A DNA stretch of 64,000 nt from Singulisphaera acidiphila DSM 18658 (GCF_000242455.2 NC_019892.1:186001-250000), one strand, 5' to 3'; counted from the stretch's first letter, positions 38,528 to 49,049 are shown. Numbers and translations: made by a program. Notes: generated by a model not told the origin, from the sequence alone.

Positions 38528-38634
38528 ATTTCGGTCGCTGAAGGCCCGGGCTCTCGGTCGTCATGTCCGGTGATTCGCTTGGATCAGGTTCGTTCTTTTT
38601 TTTTCATTGTTCCAAACTTTGGAAGGGGTTCTCC

Positions 38635-39687
38635 ATGAAAGGCATGCAGAGACGCGGCTTCACGCTGATCGAGTTGCTGGTGGTGATCGCGATCATCGCC
38701 GTGCTGATCGCCCTGTTGCTCCCCGCCGTGCAGGCGGCCCGCGAAGCGGCCCGACGCTCGCAGTGCGTCAACAACCTGAAGCAACTCGGTCTGGCCGTCC
38801 ATAACTACGAGAGCACCACCATGTGCATCGCTCCGGTGGGCACCACCTGCGGCGCACAGCGTTTCTCGATGAAGGCCCGCCTTCTCCCCTATATGGAGCA
38901 AACGGGGATCTATAACTCGTTCAACTGGAATTTCATTCCGTACAATTGGAGCACCGGCACGATCAATAATACCTGCAACGGCATCGCGTACGTCGACGAT
39001 TATGCGGTTGGCAGGGCCGTGAACGTCACTGCCGGTTCGACCAAGATCGCCACCTTCCTGTGCCCCTCAGATCCGAATGTGGCCAATTCCGGCACGCAAA
39101 CCATCAACGGCTTTGCCTATCCCATCGCAGCGAGCAATTACCCGACCAACGACGGCACCGAACGCCGCTATACCGGCAGTAAGACGAACGGTGCCGCCTG
39201 GTGGACGGGCGGCGACGGCAACGTCGGGATCATTCTCACCCTCGCCAGCATCACTGATGGGACGAGCAACTCGGCCGTCTTCAGCGAATTCATTAAGGGC
39301 CAATCAGGCAAGAACCTCCCGGGCCTGAACGTGGTCTGGACCAATTCCACCGCCCTCGGCGCCGGTGGCTCCGTCAAGGCCGATTCCGACGCCTGCCAGC
39401 AGGCCACGGCTATCTCGTGGGACTACAAGGGCGAATACTGGAACCACCAGGACAGCGGTCGTGGCGGGACCTACCAGCACACCAACATGCCCAACACCAA
39501 GTCCTGCTATAACGGCGGCTGGGGCTATGACGGTCAGATCTCGGCCAGTTCCTATCACTCCGGCGGGGTGAATGTCCTGTTCCTTGACGGCACCGTCCGG
39601 TTCGTCAAGAACTCGGTCTCCCCTGCTTCGTGGTATGCCATCGGCACTGTCAACCTGGGCGAGGTGGTCAGCTCGGACGCCTTCTGA
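38635..39687 (+). CDS. DUF1559 pseudopilin-like secreted protein
   Basis: 350 residues from ATG 38635, with GGAAGGGG upstream. The N-terminus is a type IV prepilin signal: [20 protein letters not shown], cleaved after Gly and N-methylated at Phe in this class. It continues with [28 protein letters not shown], the DUF1559 start. The C-terminus has the H-x9-DG box ([19 protein letters not shown]). Such proteins are greatly expanded in planctomycetes and are thought to be surface or periplasmic; function unknown. Four members occur in this window. Confidence 0.95.
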   Translation: MKGMQRRGFTLIELLVVIAIIAVLIALLLPAVQAAREAARRSQCVNNLKQLGLAVHNYESTTMCIAPVGTTCGAQRFSMKARLLPYMEQTGIYNSFNWNFIPYNWSTGTINNTCNGIAYVDDYAVGRAVNVTAGSTKIATFLCPSDPNVANSGTQTINGFAYPIAASNYPTNDGTERRYTGSKTNGAAWWTGGDGNVGIILTLASITDGTSNSAVFSEFIKGQSGKNLPGLNVVWTNSTALGAGGSVKADSDACQQATAISWDYKGEYWNHQDSGRGGTYQHTNMPNTKSCYNGGWGYDGQISASSYHSGGVNVLFLDGTVRFVKNSVSPASWYAIGTVNLGEVVSSDAF

Positions 39688-39704
39688 ATAATGGGGTAAG
39701 GGTG

Positions 39705-39734
39705 CAGGAGTCGACATCACCATGTCGGCTCCTG
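39705..39734 (+). terminator. Terminator of the DUF1559 gene
   Basis: A 13-bp stem, 39705-39717 with 39722-39734 (CAGGAGTCGACAT / ATGTCGGCTCCTG, one T-G pair), loop CACC, followed by TCTTCATGGAATTTT. It starts 18 bases after the stop, directly before the broken methyltransferase copy. Confidence 0.75.
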
Positions 39735-39746
39735 TCTTCATGGAAT

Positions 39747-40257
39747 TTTCCTGGCTGCCCATCGGCGACGAATACGCAGCCGAACTCAAAGTGGCTTTCC
39801 ACCGCCCGTCCCCTCCGCGCGGCAGCTCGTCTACGCCGACGCCCGTGCCGATCCCAAAGGCCGCGTGCCGGACGATACCTGGATCCTCCGCCCCCAGGAC
39901 TTGCCCGAAGGTTTCGCCCCCGACAGCGACACCTGGTACGCCCCGCGGGTCTGCGGCACGTTCAAGGAGCGTGCCGGGTGGCACGGCTGCCAGATGCCTG
40001 AGCAACTCCTCGGCCGGATCATCCGCACCTGCTCCAACGAGGGGGATATCGTCCTCGACCCGTTCGCGGGCAGCGGTACGACGTTGGTTGTTGCCAAGAA
40101 GCTTGGTCGGAAGTATCTGGGCTTCGAACTCTCTGCGGACTACGCCGCCCAGATTGAGAGCCGTCTCGAAGCCGCCCATGTGGGGCAGCCGCTTGAAGGA
40201 GGCGCTGAGCCCCTGGTTGGTGGCAAGGTTCCTCCCGCGCGGGCGAAGCGGGCGTGA
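39747..40257 (+). pseudogene. Broken second copy of the DNA methyltransferase
   Basis: This segment is nearly identical to parts of the intact gene: 39747-39804 matches 36042-36098 ([17 protein letters not shown]) and 39807-40257 matches 36246-36696 (ending FERAGW..., [17 protein letters not shown]). The first 78 codons with the D-P-P-F motif are absent, and about 147 internal bases are lost and replaced by two, which shifts the frame. A 130-residue frame from 39865 covers the C-terminal part, but without motif IV it cannot be an active methyltransferase. Confidence 0.92.
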
Positions 40258-40339
40258 CCTGTGACCGATCATGGTCGGCTCTCCCTTGATGCGATAGAAT
40301 GGGCTGTCGGTGGAACCGCGGCCCAGGGAGATTCGGACG

Positions 40340-41170
40340 ATGCCTTCCCCCTTCCCCGGCATGGACCCCTATCTGGAAGCTCCGGCGATCTGGCCGGATC
40401 TCCATGATGCGCTGGCGAGTGAGATCCGCAACGAACTCAACCAGACCCTCCCGACTCCTTACTATGCCCGCCTCGAAATGCGGCCGGAGCTTGGTATCGT
40501 CGAAGAGAGGAAGGTGACGCAGCGCATCGTCCCTGACATCACCGTCGTCCGGCATCCTCTCCCACGGCCCGCCCAAGGGGCAACGGCGGTGGTTGATCGA
40601 CCTAGAAGGGAAATTTCAAGTTCAATTGATATTGTAATTCATATTGACAAGATTCGGCATCATTTTATCGAGATCCGCGACTCGCTCCAGGGCCACAAGC
40701 TCATCACCCTGATCGAGATCTTGAGCCCGTCGAACAAGCGTTCTGGCCCTGACCGCGACGCCTATCGCCGCAAGCAGCACGAGGTACTCGAAAGCGACGC
40801 CAACTTGATCGAGATCGACCTGTTGCGCAGTGGTGATCGCGTGCTTCCCGACCTCAACCTGGCCGCCATGCTCGATGAGGTCGACCCGGCCCCTGATTAC
40901 GTGGTCCTGGTCAATCGGGCCTGGCGCCGCGCCGAGAGCGTCGGATACGAGGTCTTCCCCTTCAGCCTGCGGGAATGGCTCCCCTGCATTCCGGTCCCCC
41001 TGAAGCAGGAAGAATCCGAGGTGCCACTCGATCTCCAGTATGTCTTCAATCGAGCCTACGATGGTGGCCCTTACCGCCGGGGGGCCGTCGATTATGCCCG
41101 CCCTCCAAGCCCATCTCTCTCCGAAGCCGACGCCGCCTGGGCCGAGCTATTGCTCCGCGACCGAAATTAG
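40340..41170 (+). CDS. DUF4058 family protein, intact copy
   Basis: 276 residues from ATG 40340 (MPSPFPGMDPYLEAPAIW, the standard DUF4058 opening). A GTG at 40310 is in frame but upstream of this motif. Family segments: YYARLEMRPELGIVEE, VPDITVVRHP, HHFIEIRD, LITLIEILSPSNKRSGPDRDAYRRK, and ANLIEIDLLRSG. DUF4058 is common in planctomycetes and cyanobacteria. Its E...IEILSPSNK-type core looks nuclease-like (PD-(D/E)XK), but that is inference. Soluble, probably cytoplasmic. Convergent with the SAM methyltransferase. Confidence 0.92.
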   Translation: MPSPFPGMDPYLEAPAIWPDLHDALASEIRNELNQTLPTPYYARLEMRPELGIVEERKVTQRIVPDITVVRHPLPRPAQGATAVVDRPRREISSSIDIVIHIDKIRHHFIEIRDSLQGHKLITLIEILSPSNKRSGPDRDAYRRKQHEVLESDANLIEIDLLRSGDRVLPDLNLAAMLDEVDPAPDYVVLVNRAWRRAESVGYEVFPFSLREWLPCIPVPLKQEESEVPLDLQYVFNRAYDGGPYRRGAVDYARPPSPSLSEADAAWAELLLRDRN

Positions 41171-41234
41171 GCTGTGGCCCCGTGTGCGGATTGCCAGAAA
41201 CGGCTCCCGGCTCTCGTGTGGAGGGGCGAGGTAA

Positions 41235-41954
41235 TTACTCGCTCTCGCGTCTTGCCCGCACGAGCAGGAAGGCAGGGCGTTGGAGCAACCGTTCATAGGC
41301 TGCGGGGGCCGCGATGCGCAATGCGTCCGTGGGGCGGGGCTCGACGACTTGCTCGGTGAGAAATCCGGTGGCGGAGAGGGCCTCAAAGATGGCGGAGAGG
41401 GGCCGCCGATAGAACCGGACCTGTCCCACATCTTCCCACGTTTCCTCGACCAACTCCGTATCGAAGTAGGCGGTGGTCCCGAGACGCTCGGCTTCGGAGC
41501 CCGGGTGATGGGTCGAGAAAACGAGGTGCCCTCCAGGGCGGAGCACCCGATGGAACTCCCGGAGTGTGGGCTCCCAGGTCGGCAGGTAATGCAGGACCAG
41601 GGGCGACACGATCACGTCGAATTGGGAATCGGCCGCGAATTGTAAGGGATGCGCGAGGTCGGCCACATGCACGACCGCTCGGTTGCCCACCCGTGCCTGG
41701 GTGTAGGCTGCGATCACGGAACTCGCATCCATCGCGGTCACGCGGGCACCACGGGCGATGAACTGCTCGCTGTACCAGCCCGAGCCGCAGCCGGCATCGA
41801 GCAGGTCACGCCCTTGAACTGGCGGCAGCAGAGCGAGCATTGCCGGACGCTCATAGAGTGCGTTGTAGGGGGAGGTATCCACCTTCGCCGCATAGGCGGC
41901 GGCAATTTGGTCGTAGAGGGGCGGGTCAGTGCGGGAAGTCGTCATCTTGGGCAT
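41235..41954 (-). CDS. Class I SAM-dependent methyltransferase
   Basis: 239 residues. Motif I LLDAGCGSGWYSEQ (AdoMet loop E/D-x-G-x-G-x-G), acidic end of strand 2 at VTAMDAS, motif II VVHVADLAHPL, and post-motif LREFHRVLRPGGHLVFSTHHP, all typical of the UbiE/Methyltransf_11 group. Cytoplasmic, small-molecule methylation likely; the acceptor is unknown. It faces the DUF4058 gene with 64 bases between. Confidence 0.9.
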   Translation of the reverse strand: MPKMTTSRTDPPLYDQIAAAYAAKVDTSPYNALYERPAMLALLPPVQGRDLLDAGCGSGWYSEQFIARGARVTAMDASSVIAAYTQARVGNRAVVHVADLAHPLQFAADSQFDVIVSPLVLHYLPTWEPTLREFHRVLRPGGHLVFSTHHPGSEAERLGTTAYFDTELVEETWEDVGQVRFYRRPLSAIFEALSATGFLTEQVVEPRPTDALRIAAPAAYERLLQRPAFLLVRARRESE

Positions 41955-42111
41955 CGACTCTATTCAAGCCAGGCTAAAGCCGAGAGGCGATTACAGTGTG
42001 TCCAGGTTTGTGGTGTTTTACACGATGGCGAGTCCCGAATGCTAGGGAAAAGCAGTTCGGGACCCGGATCCCTTATCCCCCGGAAGTGAAGAAATGTTCC
42101 TATAGAGACTG

Positions 42112-43617
42112 TTATTGCGTCAGCGGATCGGTCGCGGGATCGGTGGTGTAGCTGGCGGCTAGGTCATCGAACCAGACGGATCCGGGGCCGTAGATCTGGG
42201 GAGCGATGATGATTTTCGTCGTTCCGGGGGGGATCGCCACGACGCCTTCATAGTGCTTCCAGTCGTGAGTGACCGGAGGATCGTCGGATTTCTTGGCACC
42301 GAGGTAGGCGATCCAGGCGTGGCTCCACTTGCCGTCACGGTCGATGAACTGGGCGTCGAGGATCGCCTTGCCGGCCCGGTCGGCCTTGATCCAGGCGGAG
42401 ACTTTCAGGCGGGGACTGTCTCCTGTGCGCTCGACCGCCTGGGACCACTCGGCGATCGGGAAATAGCGGTTCTCGGACTTCTTGAGGCAGAGGCTGGCAT
42501 TGCCGTCGTGGGCGATGTCCTGGCTCCAGATGTAGGAAACGCCTCGAATTGGGTTCCCCTTGGACCACCCCTTGGGCAAGTTTTTGGCCCGTTCCTCAAC
42601 GCCCGGATTGACCAGGCTCAACGGGCTGTCGGGCTCCGCGTTCAAGGCGAGGGGGATCGGCTCGGGCTGGGGAATGCGGGCCGGGTCGAGGGGGGCCTGA
42701 AGCGCGCGAGGGGCCGCGGGCGGGGAGACAGGAATCGGCTTGGCCAAGGATACGACGGCACCAGTGGCCACGGCCCCGCTCACGACGAGCAGGCCGGCGA
42801 GTGACTTCCACGAGATCGTTGCCATTATCGCAAGTTCTCCTTCTACGAGGGCGGCCACCGTCGCCGGGACCAACCCGACTTCGGCGACCCCCGTCATCCC
42901 GGTCAGGTACGGGGTTGCAGCGCGGACGATTCGGACGACGAGCGCCTCCGACGGCGATGCCACCGCCTGGTTGACGAGGAGGCCCGAGCCGGTTCCGACC
43001 AGAGCTGGAGCGAAGCCGCGGCGCGTCAACCGGCTCCGAAGCCGGGCGCGGGCCGACGAGAGCCGGCTCTTGACGGTGCCGACCGGGCACTCGAGTCGGG
43101 TCGCAGCCTGCTCGTGGGTCAGGCCGTCGAGGTCGCAGAGCAGGACGACGGCGCGACTCGGCTCGGGCAGCCGGGTCACTTCCTCGTCGAGCACCGCGAG
43201 CAATTCCCTCCGCTCTTGATCCCGGTCAGGGGCCGGGATGATCGCCAGCGCCTCGACCCCGATCCCCGGTCGCTCGCGCCCCAGCCGCCGGGCGGCGTTC
43301 GCTCGCGCCCGGAGCGAAACGCGGTAGGCCACCCCGTAGAGCCAGCTTGCCAGGCGGTCGCCGTCGCGAAGCGAGCCCGACCGGCGGACCAGGACAAGAA
43401 AGACCGCCTGGAAGGCGTCCTCAACGTCGTTCGGGTCGCGAAGCAGGCGACGGCAGACACCCAGGACCAATGAGCCATGGCGGGTGACCAAGGCCGAGAA
43501 CGCCGCCTCGTCGCGACGGGCCACGAACCGCTCCAGAAGCCGCCCGTCCGATTGCCCGGCGTCGGTCCCCTCGCTAAAGAGACGTCCCAGGTCTTTGAGT
43601 CCACTCGATCCGACCAA
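42112..43617 (-). CDS. ECF sigma factor fused to a membrane-anchored C-terminal domain
   Basis: 501 residues from TTG 43617, chosen because GGGGAG lies eight bases upstream and no ATG occurs in frame for a long way; the open frame to 44280 lacks any ribosome-site start. Region 2 (about 26-95, [37 protein letters not shown]) and region 4 (about 130-190, [27 protein letters not shown]) define an ECF sigma factor. A TM helix follows near residue 270 ([18 protein letters not shown]). The last roughly 180 residues form a beta-rich carbohydrate-binding-like domain ([30 protein letters not shown]). This is typical of planctomycete ECF fusions, in which an outside domain may control the sigma factor. 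No anti-sigma gene is adjacent. Confidence 0.88.
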   Translation of the reverse strand: MVGSSGLKDLGRLFSEGTDAGQSDGRLLERFVARRDEAAFSALVTRHGSLVLGVCRRLLRDPNDVEDAFQAVFLVLVRRSGSLRDGDRLASWLYGVAYRVSLRARANAARRLGRERPGIGVEALAIIPAPDRDQERRELLAVLDEEVTRLPEPSRAVVLLCDLDGLTHEQAATRLECPVGTVKSRLSSARARLRSRLTRRGFAPALVGTGSGLLVNQAVASPSEALVVRIVRAATPYLTGMTGVAEVGLVPATVAALVEGELAIMATISWKSLAGLLVVSGAVATGAVVSLAKPIPVSPPAAPRALQAPLDPARIPQPEPIPLALNAEPDSPLSLVNPGVEERAKNLPKGWSKGNPIRGVSYIWSQDIAHDGNASLCLKKSENRYFPIAEWSQAVERTGDSPRLKVSAWIKADRAGKAILDAQFIDRDGKWSHAWIAYLGAKKSDDPPVTHDWKHYEGVVAIPPGTTKIIIAPQIYGPGSVWFDDLAASYTTDPATDPLTQ

Positions 43618-43803
43618 CGTATCCGCTCCCCTCAAGTTGACGAATCCGTCCGTTCGTCCCTCATACTGCGTGGACGCCTCGATTTCGTTCGCTGTTTTTT
43701 GGGGATTCTTTCCCTTCCCAATGCTTTCCAAAGAGCGGAATTGCCACTTCTTTATGGGACGACACGAGTTTCGTCGGCGACTCGAAAGTCGAGTGGCCCC
43801 GGA

Positions 43804-44223
43804 ATGGGTGCAATAATCGCGGAGATTGCGACGAAGAGTCAGGAGACCACGCACGGCCCTTCGGAAATCGCGACCATGATGACCCCGTACTCGCTCGTCG
43901 TGCAATTGGCGAGGCTGATCCCGGCACCTCGGAAGCACGCTCCCGTACGGCCCACGCTTTTGGCCGGGAGAATGCGCGAGCGCTTCGGTTGCTGCCCGGC
44001 TTGCCGCGAATTCATCGGGATCAAGGTTTCGACGCCGACCCAACGCGGGATCGTCTGCCCGGCCTGCCGTCAGAAGGTCGTCTCCCTCGAACCGCTCTGG
44101 CCAACCCTCTCCGAGACTTCTTTCAGCAGGGCTACGAGTGGCGATGGCTCCAGCCACGGCGGCTCCAAGCCGGCTCGCAATGCCCTCGGACGCTTCGTCG
44201 CATTTTTTCGATCGAAGCGATAA
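43804..44223 (+). CDS. Small double-CxxC zinc-ribbon protein
   Basis: 139 residues from ATG 43804; ATG 43876 (MMTPYSLVVQLARLIP) is an alternative that removes a plain N-terminus. The core is FGCCPACREFIGI...IVCPACRQKVVSL, two C-P-A-C knuckles about 19 residues apart, a probable zinc ribbon. A Ser/Gly-rich tail ends in RFVAFFRSKR. No TM. The ribosome site is weak at both starts. It starts 186 bases from, and is divergent to, the fused ECF sigma gene, so the two may share a control region. Function unknown. Confidence 0.55.
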   Translation: MGAIIAEIATKSQETTHGPSEIATMMTPYSLVVQLARLIPAPRKHAPVRPTLLAGRMRERFGCCPACREFIGIKVSTPTQRGIVCPACRQKVVSLEPLWPTLSETSFSRATSGDGSSHGGSKPARNALGRFVAFFRSKR

Positions 44224-44309
44224 ACTGATCTGGCCAAGAGCAGAGATAAAGAGGGACAGCGGCGCCAGGTCCCGCGTCATGTCTCGTCCGGATCCAGGAC
44301 GCTCCGAAC

Positions 44310-45275
44310 ATGCCTCGCCGTGGCTTCACTCTCATTGAACTTCTTGTCGTGATCGCGATCATCGCCGTGTTGATTGCCTTGCTGCTGCCTGCCGTGCAAG
44401 CGGCGCGTGAGGCGGCGCGCCGCTCTCAGTGCACCAACAACCTCAAGCAGATCGGCCTGGCCTTGCACAACTACGAGGGTACGCATGAGCGGCTTCCCTC
44501 GGCCCGCACCGGCTCGCCCCACCTCTGGTCGGCGCTGGCCCAGATCCTGCCGAATGTCGAAGGCGGCGCGGTGTTCAACTCCATCAACTTCAATCACACC
44601 TCGCTCCCGTCCGCCACGCAGCCGCTGGGCGTGACCAACACGACGTCCGTTAGCTCGATCATCGCCACTTATCTTTGCCCGTCCGACCCGCGGCAGGCCC
44701 GGCTCGATCCTGGCTTCGGACCGAATAACTATGTGGCCAATGCCGGCACCGGCCTTCAGAACGGAGGCAGCTTCCGCCCCGAGGATGGGCCCCAGGCGAT
44801 CGACGGCGTCTTCTTCGAACGCTCGGGAGTCCGGTACGCGGAGATCACCGACGGGCTGAGCAACACGGCCGCTTTCAGTGAGACGATCAAGGGGACGGGC
44901 CTCGATACGGCGGGCGCGGCTCCGCAGGACCGCCTTCTGCAATACGGTCAAGGGCCTTCGCTCACGCCGGTCACGGATGCCTTTTGCGCCGGGTCGATCA
45001 CCCTCTGGGGTGGCCAACGAGGTCGGGAATGGGCGCGAGGGAGTTTCATCTATGCGAGCTTCAATCACTTCCTGACACCGAATAACCAAGCCTTTGACTG
45101 CCTCTCCGGGAACGTGGGCGGCCGGATGGCCGCGCGGAGTTTCCACTCCGGCGGAGTCAACGTGCTCTTCGCCGACGGACACGTTCAGTTCGCCAAGAAC
45201 ACCGTGAGCGTTTCCACCTGGCGTGCGATTGCCTCACGCAACGGGGGCGAGGTGATCTCCGCCGACCAACTTTGA
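44310..45275 (+). CDS. DUF1559 pseudopilin-like secreted protein
   Basis: 321 residues starting [20 protein letters not shown], the prepilin-type signal. The DUF1559 body has [29 protein letters not shown] and the H-x9-DG box [19 protein letters not shown]. It closely resembles the DUF1559 protein at 56978 (same [22 protein letters not shown] and terminal EVISADQL), so the pair are recent paralogs. Convergent with the lipase-like gene, 20 bases apart. Confidence 0.95.
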   Translation: MPRRGFTLIELLVVIAIIAVLIALLLPAVQAAREAARRSQCTNNLKQIGLALHNYEGTHERLPSARTGSPHLWSALAQILPNVEGGAVFNSINFNHTSLPSATQPLGVTNTTSVSSIIATYLCPSDPRQARLDPGFGPNNYVANAGTGLQNGGSFRPEDGPQAIDGVFFERSGVRYAEITDGLSNTAAFSETIKGTGLDTAGAAPQDRLLQYGQGPSLTPVTDAFCAGSITLWGGQRGREWARGSFIYASFNHFLTPNNQAFDCLSGNVGGRMAARSFHSGGVNVLFADGHVQFAKNTVSVSTWRAIASRNGGEVISADQL

Positions 45276-45295
45276 GGTCGCCTGTTCTTGGAAGC

Positions 45296-46444
45296 TCAAC
45301 GCCTCGTGACCGGGGTGACATCGTTCCAGGAGGTGTAGCGTGCGATCCGGGGGGCGACGTCGGGATATTCGAGGACCTGGGGGAAGAGGGTGTGGCTCAT
45401 GCCGCTCTGGGCGTGGTGGTTGATCTCTTCGACGCGCTCCGCGAGCGGCCCGAGCTTGTGCAGGTCGCGTGGGCGTAGGCCCACGCGGCCGATCGCGGAG
45501 CCGACACCGGTGTACTGGCCGAGCGAATAGAAGGCCAGAGCATAGTCGCCGCTGTTGCGCAGATTCAGAAGGGCCTCGCACATCGGGAGCGCCTGATGCA
45601 ACCGATTGCCGGGGTTGAGCCAATCATGTTCGGCGGCCGCCTCGAGGATCACGGCACGGAGCCGGAGATCGGGGCGGCCCGAGCTGAGTTGCGCTTCCGG
45701 CTCTTTCAAAAACGCCGGCAGCGCTGCGCCTGAGAGCAGGTGCATGGTGGTCAGCGTGATGCGGCCACCGTCGCTCTGGCCCATGAAGCAAATCCGCGAA
45801 CCCGCAGGCGCGGCTTGAAGGAATCGCGCGCATTGGTAGCTCGCGATCCGCGAGCGCCTTGCCTTCTCGTTGAGGTCCACGACCAGGTCGGGCCGCACCC
45901 GCTCGCTCGGCCAGTCGAACACGACGAACAGCGTCTCCGGATCGAAGCCGCCCAGTGCCTCGAGCTGCGCCCGGACCTGGACCGCTTCCTTGATCGCGGC
46001 GAGATAGTTATACCCGTTGCCGTGGATCAGGAAGACCGAGGGCCGCCCCGCCATTCGGTTGAACAAGCCCTCGGGAGTTGATCCGTTGAGCGGCCCACCA
46101 TTCTCATCGAGCCTCGCCACCGTGATGCTGGGCCAGGGATTCACCCCCATCGTCTGCTCGCACGCCCGGGTGTGAACAACCCAGGTCTCGATCGCGGAGC
46201 CCATGGGAACGGGGTCGAAGTCCCCATCGCTTCGCGGGGAATCCGCGATGACGAGGTTTTCGGCGGGTGAAACGAAGGAAAGCGGTTGTGAGGAATCTAT
46301 GGCTGCGGTCGTCGCGGACGGCGGGCCGTTGAGATCACTCCTTTGTGGTGTGCGGCATCCCGTAAGGCCCCAGGCCGCCAGGAGACCGATAGCGGCCCAA
46401 GCAACCGTCGGGACTGTCCCGTGGCGGCGTTCCTTCTTGCGCAT
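45296..46444 (-). CDS. Alpha/beta-hydrolase lipoprotein (DUF900-like)
   Basis: 382 residues from ATG 46444; a more upstream ATG at 46465 gives the same lipobox. Signal with lipobox A-W-G-L-T-G-C suggests a lipid anchor. Alpha/beta-hydrolase landmarks: VFLIHGNGYNYLAAIKEAV (oxyanion region), nucleophile elbow G-Q-S-D-G-G with the catalytic Ser, and a late His in NHHAQSGMSH. The pattern fits DUF900/COG4782-like esterases. Probably a periplasmic esterase or lipase of unknown substrate. Confidence 0.83.
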   Translation of the reverse strand: MRKKERRHGTVPTVAWAAIGLLAAWGLTGCRTPQRSDLNGPPSATTAAIDSSQPLSFVSPAENLVIADSPRSDGDFDPVPMGSAIETWVVHTRACEQTMGVNPWPSITVARLDENGGPLNGSTPEGLFNRMAGRPSVFLIHGNGYNYLAAIKEAVQVRAQLEALGGFDPETLFVVFDWPSERVRPDLVVDLNEKARRSRIASYQCARFLQAAPAGSRICFMGQSDGGRITLTTMHLLSGAALPAFLKEPEAQLSSGRPDLRLRAVILEAAAEHDWLNPGNRLHQALPMCEALLNLRNSGDYALAFYSLGQYTGVGSAIGRVGLRPRDLHKLGPLAERVEEINHHAQSGMSHTLFPQVLEYPDVAPRIARYTSWNDVTPVTRR

Positions 46445-46465
46445 GACAACGTCCCACGGTCGCAC

Positions 46466-46823
46466 TCCACTCCTGGTTCTTGTTCGAAATCCTACGGGAA
46501 TATACTACAAGGGAATCCATTGGCAGAATAATTGAGTGCTGCGCAAGTCACTTTTCAGAAAGCCTCCGGTTTTTGACCGAACGTTGAGCGAAACCGTCAG
46601 GCGACTTTTGCCTGGGACTCAATGAGTGAGTGGGGCCGCCCCTCCCCTCGGGCCAGCGAGTGGCTTAGGCCACAAGTGGTGGGCGCCCCTCTCGAAAATA
46701 TGCCTTGGGCAGGTAGCTCCGGCTGAGATTTGACCCGGCCACCCCGGAGTCAGATCATGGACTCCTCTCAAGACTATAAAGAATCACATTTGCAATTGAA
46801 ATGTGATTATTTACGGGATAGCC
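46466..46823. other. Gap between the hydrolase and RidA genes
   Basis: 358 bases. No gene or known RNA seen. Only small weak hairpins (for example CAGGC-GACTTTT-GCCTG around 46600) are present. It includes the promoter of the minus-strand hydrolase gene. Confidence 0.4.
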
Positions 46824-47264
46824 TTATTCCTTGATTTCAAAAATGGCCTCGACTTCGACGGCCGAGCCGGTGGGAATCTGGGCGAAACCGAGGGCGCTCC
46901 GGGCATGATAGCCGTCGCCATCCTTGCCATAGATTTCATGCAAGAGGTCGCTGCAGCCGTTGATCACCAGATGCTGCTCGTCAAATTCGAGTGTCGAGTT
47001 TACGCAGCCGAGAAGCTTCAGCACTTTCAGACCATTTAGCGTGCCGTGGGCGTTCCAGACGGAATTCAGGATCTTGGCGGCACATTCCCGAGCAGCTGCC
47101 CTCCCCTGCTCGACCGTGACTCCCGCGCCAAGTTTCCCCTTGATATCGCTCACGTGGCCTGACGTCAGCAGCAGGTTGCCGGTCCGCACAACCAGCGCCA
47201 GATACCCTGGCTCTTGCTTGGTGAATTGGAGTCCGAGTGCTTCAGCCTTTTCCTGCGGTGACAT
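46824..47264 (-). CDS. RidA/YjgF family protein
   Basis: 146 residues from ATG 47264, with GGAGAG upstream; the longer frame adds a basic, unstructured stretch. RidA features: LALVVRTGNLLLTSGHVSD, ARECAAKILNSVWNAHGTL, and the strand AIPTGSAVEVEAIFEIKE. The family hydrolyses reactive enamine/imine intermediates in amino-acid metabolism, although this one belongs to the larger, functionally open group. The catalytic Arg equivalent (usually R in a C-terminal motif) cannot be confirmed by eye. Confidence 0.85.
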   Translation of the reverse strand: MSPQEKAEALGLQFTKQEPGYLALVVRTGNLLLTSGHVSDIKGKLGAGVTVEQGRAAARECAAKILNSVWNAHGTLNGLKVLKLLGCVNSTLEFDEQHLVINGCSDLLHEIYGKDGDGYHARSALGFAQIPTGSAVEVEAIFEIKE

Positions 47265-47559
47265 TGCCAATCTCTCCGGTAAAGTAAAAGAACACTTCCG
47301 AGAAACGTCGGTGCGTTTGGAGGAATTCCTCATCCTCCCGAATCGCAACGGCTTCTGCCGGCCTTGGCTTCTCGAGGGGGAATTACATCGGTCGAATGGG
47401 TTCGGCTTCGGTGGGTGATCGAGGCCGACTTGCCATCGAAACTGCGGAAGCGTAGGGAGGTGAGCAGGAAGCTCCGACAAAGTCCCATTTGCCTATCATA
47501 TCATGGATCAGGCCCATCCGGTAGGAGCGCACTTGCCTCCGTTTGATGGCGAATGACGC

Positions 47560-48915
47560 TTATGGGGCGGCGGCTTTGAGCTCGGCAAAGCGGTGGCGCA
47601 TTTCGGCGAGTCGCCCCGCCTGGGCCGGATCGGCGGCAAGGTCGTTTTCTTCCCCAGGATCGGCGTGCAGGTCGAAGAGTTGCTCGTGTTTGAAGTCGGG
47701 CCAGTAGAAGTATTTCCAGTCCTTGCGCACGAGCGCCTCGGATGCGGGAATGAAGTCGCGATTATGGATAATGGCGTGCTCATAGAAGAACTCCGTGCGC
47801 CATGCGGGTTTTTCCGCCGCGAGATAGAGTGGCGCGAAGTTGCGACCTTGCATCCGCTCGGGCGGGGCGACTCCTGCTGCGGCCAGGATGGTGGGGGCGA
47901 GATCGACGTTGAGTGTGAAGTCGTCGTTCGTCTGCCCTCGCTTGGCCTTTGCCATTCGCGGATCACGCACGATGAGTGGTACGCGGATGCTTTCCTCGTG
48001 CGGATACCATTTGTCGGCAAGACCATGCTCGGCGTGAAAGTAGCCGTTGTCGGTCGTGAAGATGACCAGCGTGTTGTCGAGTACGCCTTGCTTCTCCAAC
48101 TCGGCCAGCACGCGGCCGCAAGTGGCGTCGACTTCGGAGGCAAGGCGGTAGTAATCCTTCATGTACTGCTGGTAGCGTTCCGGGGTGTCGAACCGCCAGT
48201 GCCAGCGGTTGCGGCCTTCGTTTTTCTCATTGGCGATGAACGGCGGCAGTTTTTTGAAGTGCGCCTCGGTGGCAGTCTTCGGCACGGGAACCGTCACGTC
48301 TTGATAGAGGGACAGGCTCTCCGGTTGGGGCAGGTATTGCTTCGGATTCCCGTCCTCGGCGTGGGTGGCGAAGAACGCGAGCGTGAGGCAGAAGGGTTTG
48401 TCTGCCGGGCGGTCGCGGAGGAATTCGAGCGCATCATTCTCGTTCTTCTTGGTGACGTGAATTTTTGATCCGTCCGGCTCCGTCATCCAATGCGTGCCGC
48501 TGTAGGAGCGACCAAAGTCGAAGTGCTCGCTGGGGAACGTGCCGTTATGCCACTTGCCGACGTGTCCGACGAAGTAGCCATGAGCCCGCAGCAGGCCGGG
48601 ATACGTCTCCGCCCACGGCGTCTTGAACGCCTGGAAGGCGGGGTTCCCATGGCGAGACATCCATTGCCCGGTAAAGAGCGAGGCCCGGCTGACGCCGCAG
48701 ATCGCCGTCGTTACGCAGTTTCGCGTGAACCGAAAACCGTCGCGGGCGAGCTGGTCGAGGTGGGGGGTCTTCACCACCGGATTCCCGGCGCAACCGAGTG
48801 TGTCATGACGCCAATCGTCGGCATAGAGCAGGACAATATTCAGTGGCTTCTCCGCGGCGCTGGATTGGCGGCCCAACGCACTCAGAAGCACAAGGAAACA
48901 GACGATTGGTTTCAT
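47560..48915 (-). CDS. Formylglycine-type sulfatase (family S1)
   Basis: 451 residues from ATG 48915, with a signal peptide ([16 protein letters not shown]). Metal-binding start [17 protein letters not shown] and the nucleophile segment [17 protein letters not shown] with Cys73, which would be converted to formylglycine. The motif is C-G-V-S-R instead of the usual C-x-P/A-x-R, a variant. Further metal residues sit in [15 protein letters not shown]. Exported; likely removes sulfate from sulfated polysaccharides, a trait common in planctomycetes. The ceramidase-like gene follows upstream on the same strand (49050). Confidence 0.93.
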   Translation of the reverse strand: MKPIVCFLVLLSALGRQSSAAEKPLNIVLLYADDWRHDTLGCAGNPVVKTPHLDQLARDGFRFTRNCVTTAICGVSRASLFTGQWMSRHGNPAFQAFKTPWAETYPGLLRAHGYFVGHVGKWHNGTFPSEHFDFGRSYSGTHWMTEPDGSKIHVTKKNENDALEFLRDRPADKPFCLTLAFFATHAEDGNPKQYLPQPESLSLYQDVTVPVPKTATEAHFKKLPPFIANEKNEGRNRWHWRFDTPERYQQYMKDYYRLASEVDATCGRVLAELEKQGVLDNTLVIFTTDNGYFHAEHGLADKWYPHEESIRVPLIVRDPRMAKAKRGQTNDDFTLNVDLAPTILAAAGVAPPERMQGRNFAPLYLAAEKPAWRTEFFYEHAIIHNRDFIPASEALVRKDWKYFYWPDFKHEQLFDLHADPGEENDLAADPAQAGRLAEMRHRFAELKAAAP

Positions 48916-49049
48916 GCTCAGAAAACCTCGTGAACTTGTAACCTTCATTGCACTCGCCCGCGAAAAGGAGGAGCTCACCGGCGTCAATGCGGAGCGGATT
49001 CCGCTTCGCTCGAAATCCGGATCGACGCCAGTGTTCTCACCGGACCGGG

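Noticed and set aside
39865..40257. A separate small methyltransferase gene
   Set aside because: It is the C-terminal piece of the broken duplicate and lacks the catalytic motif IV.
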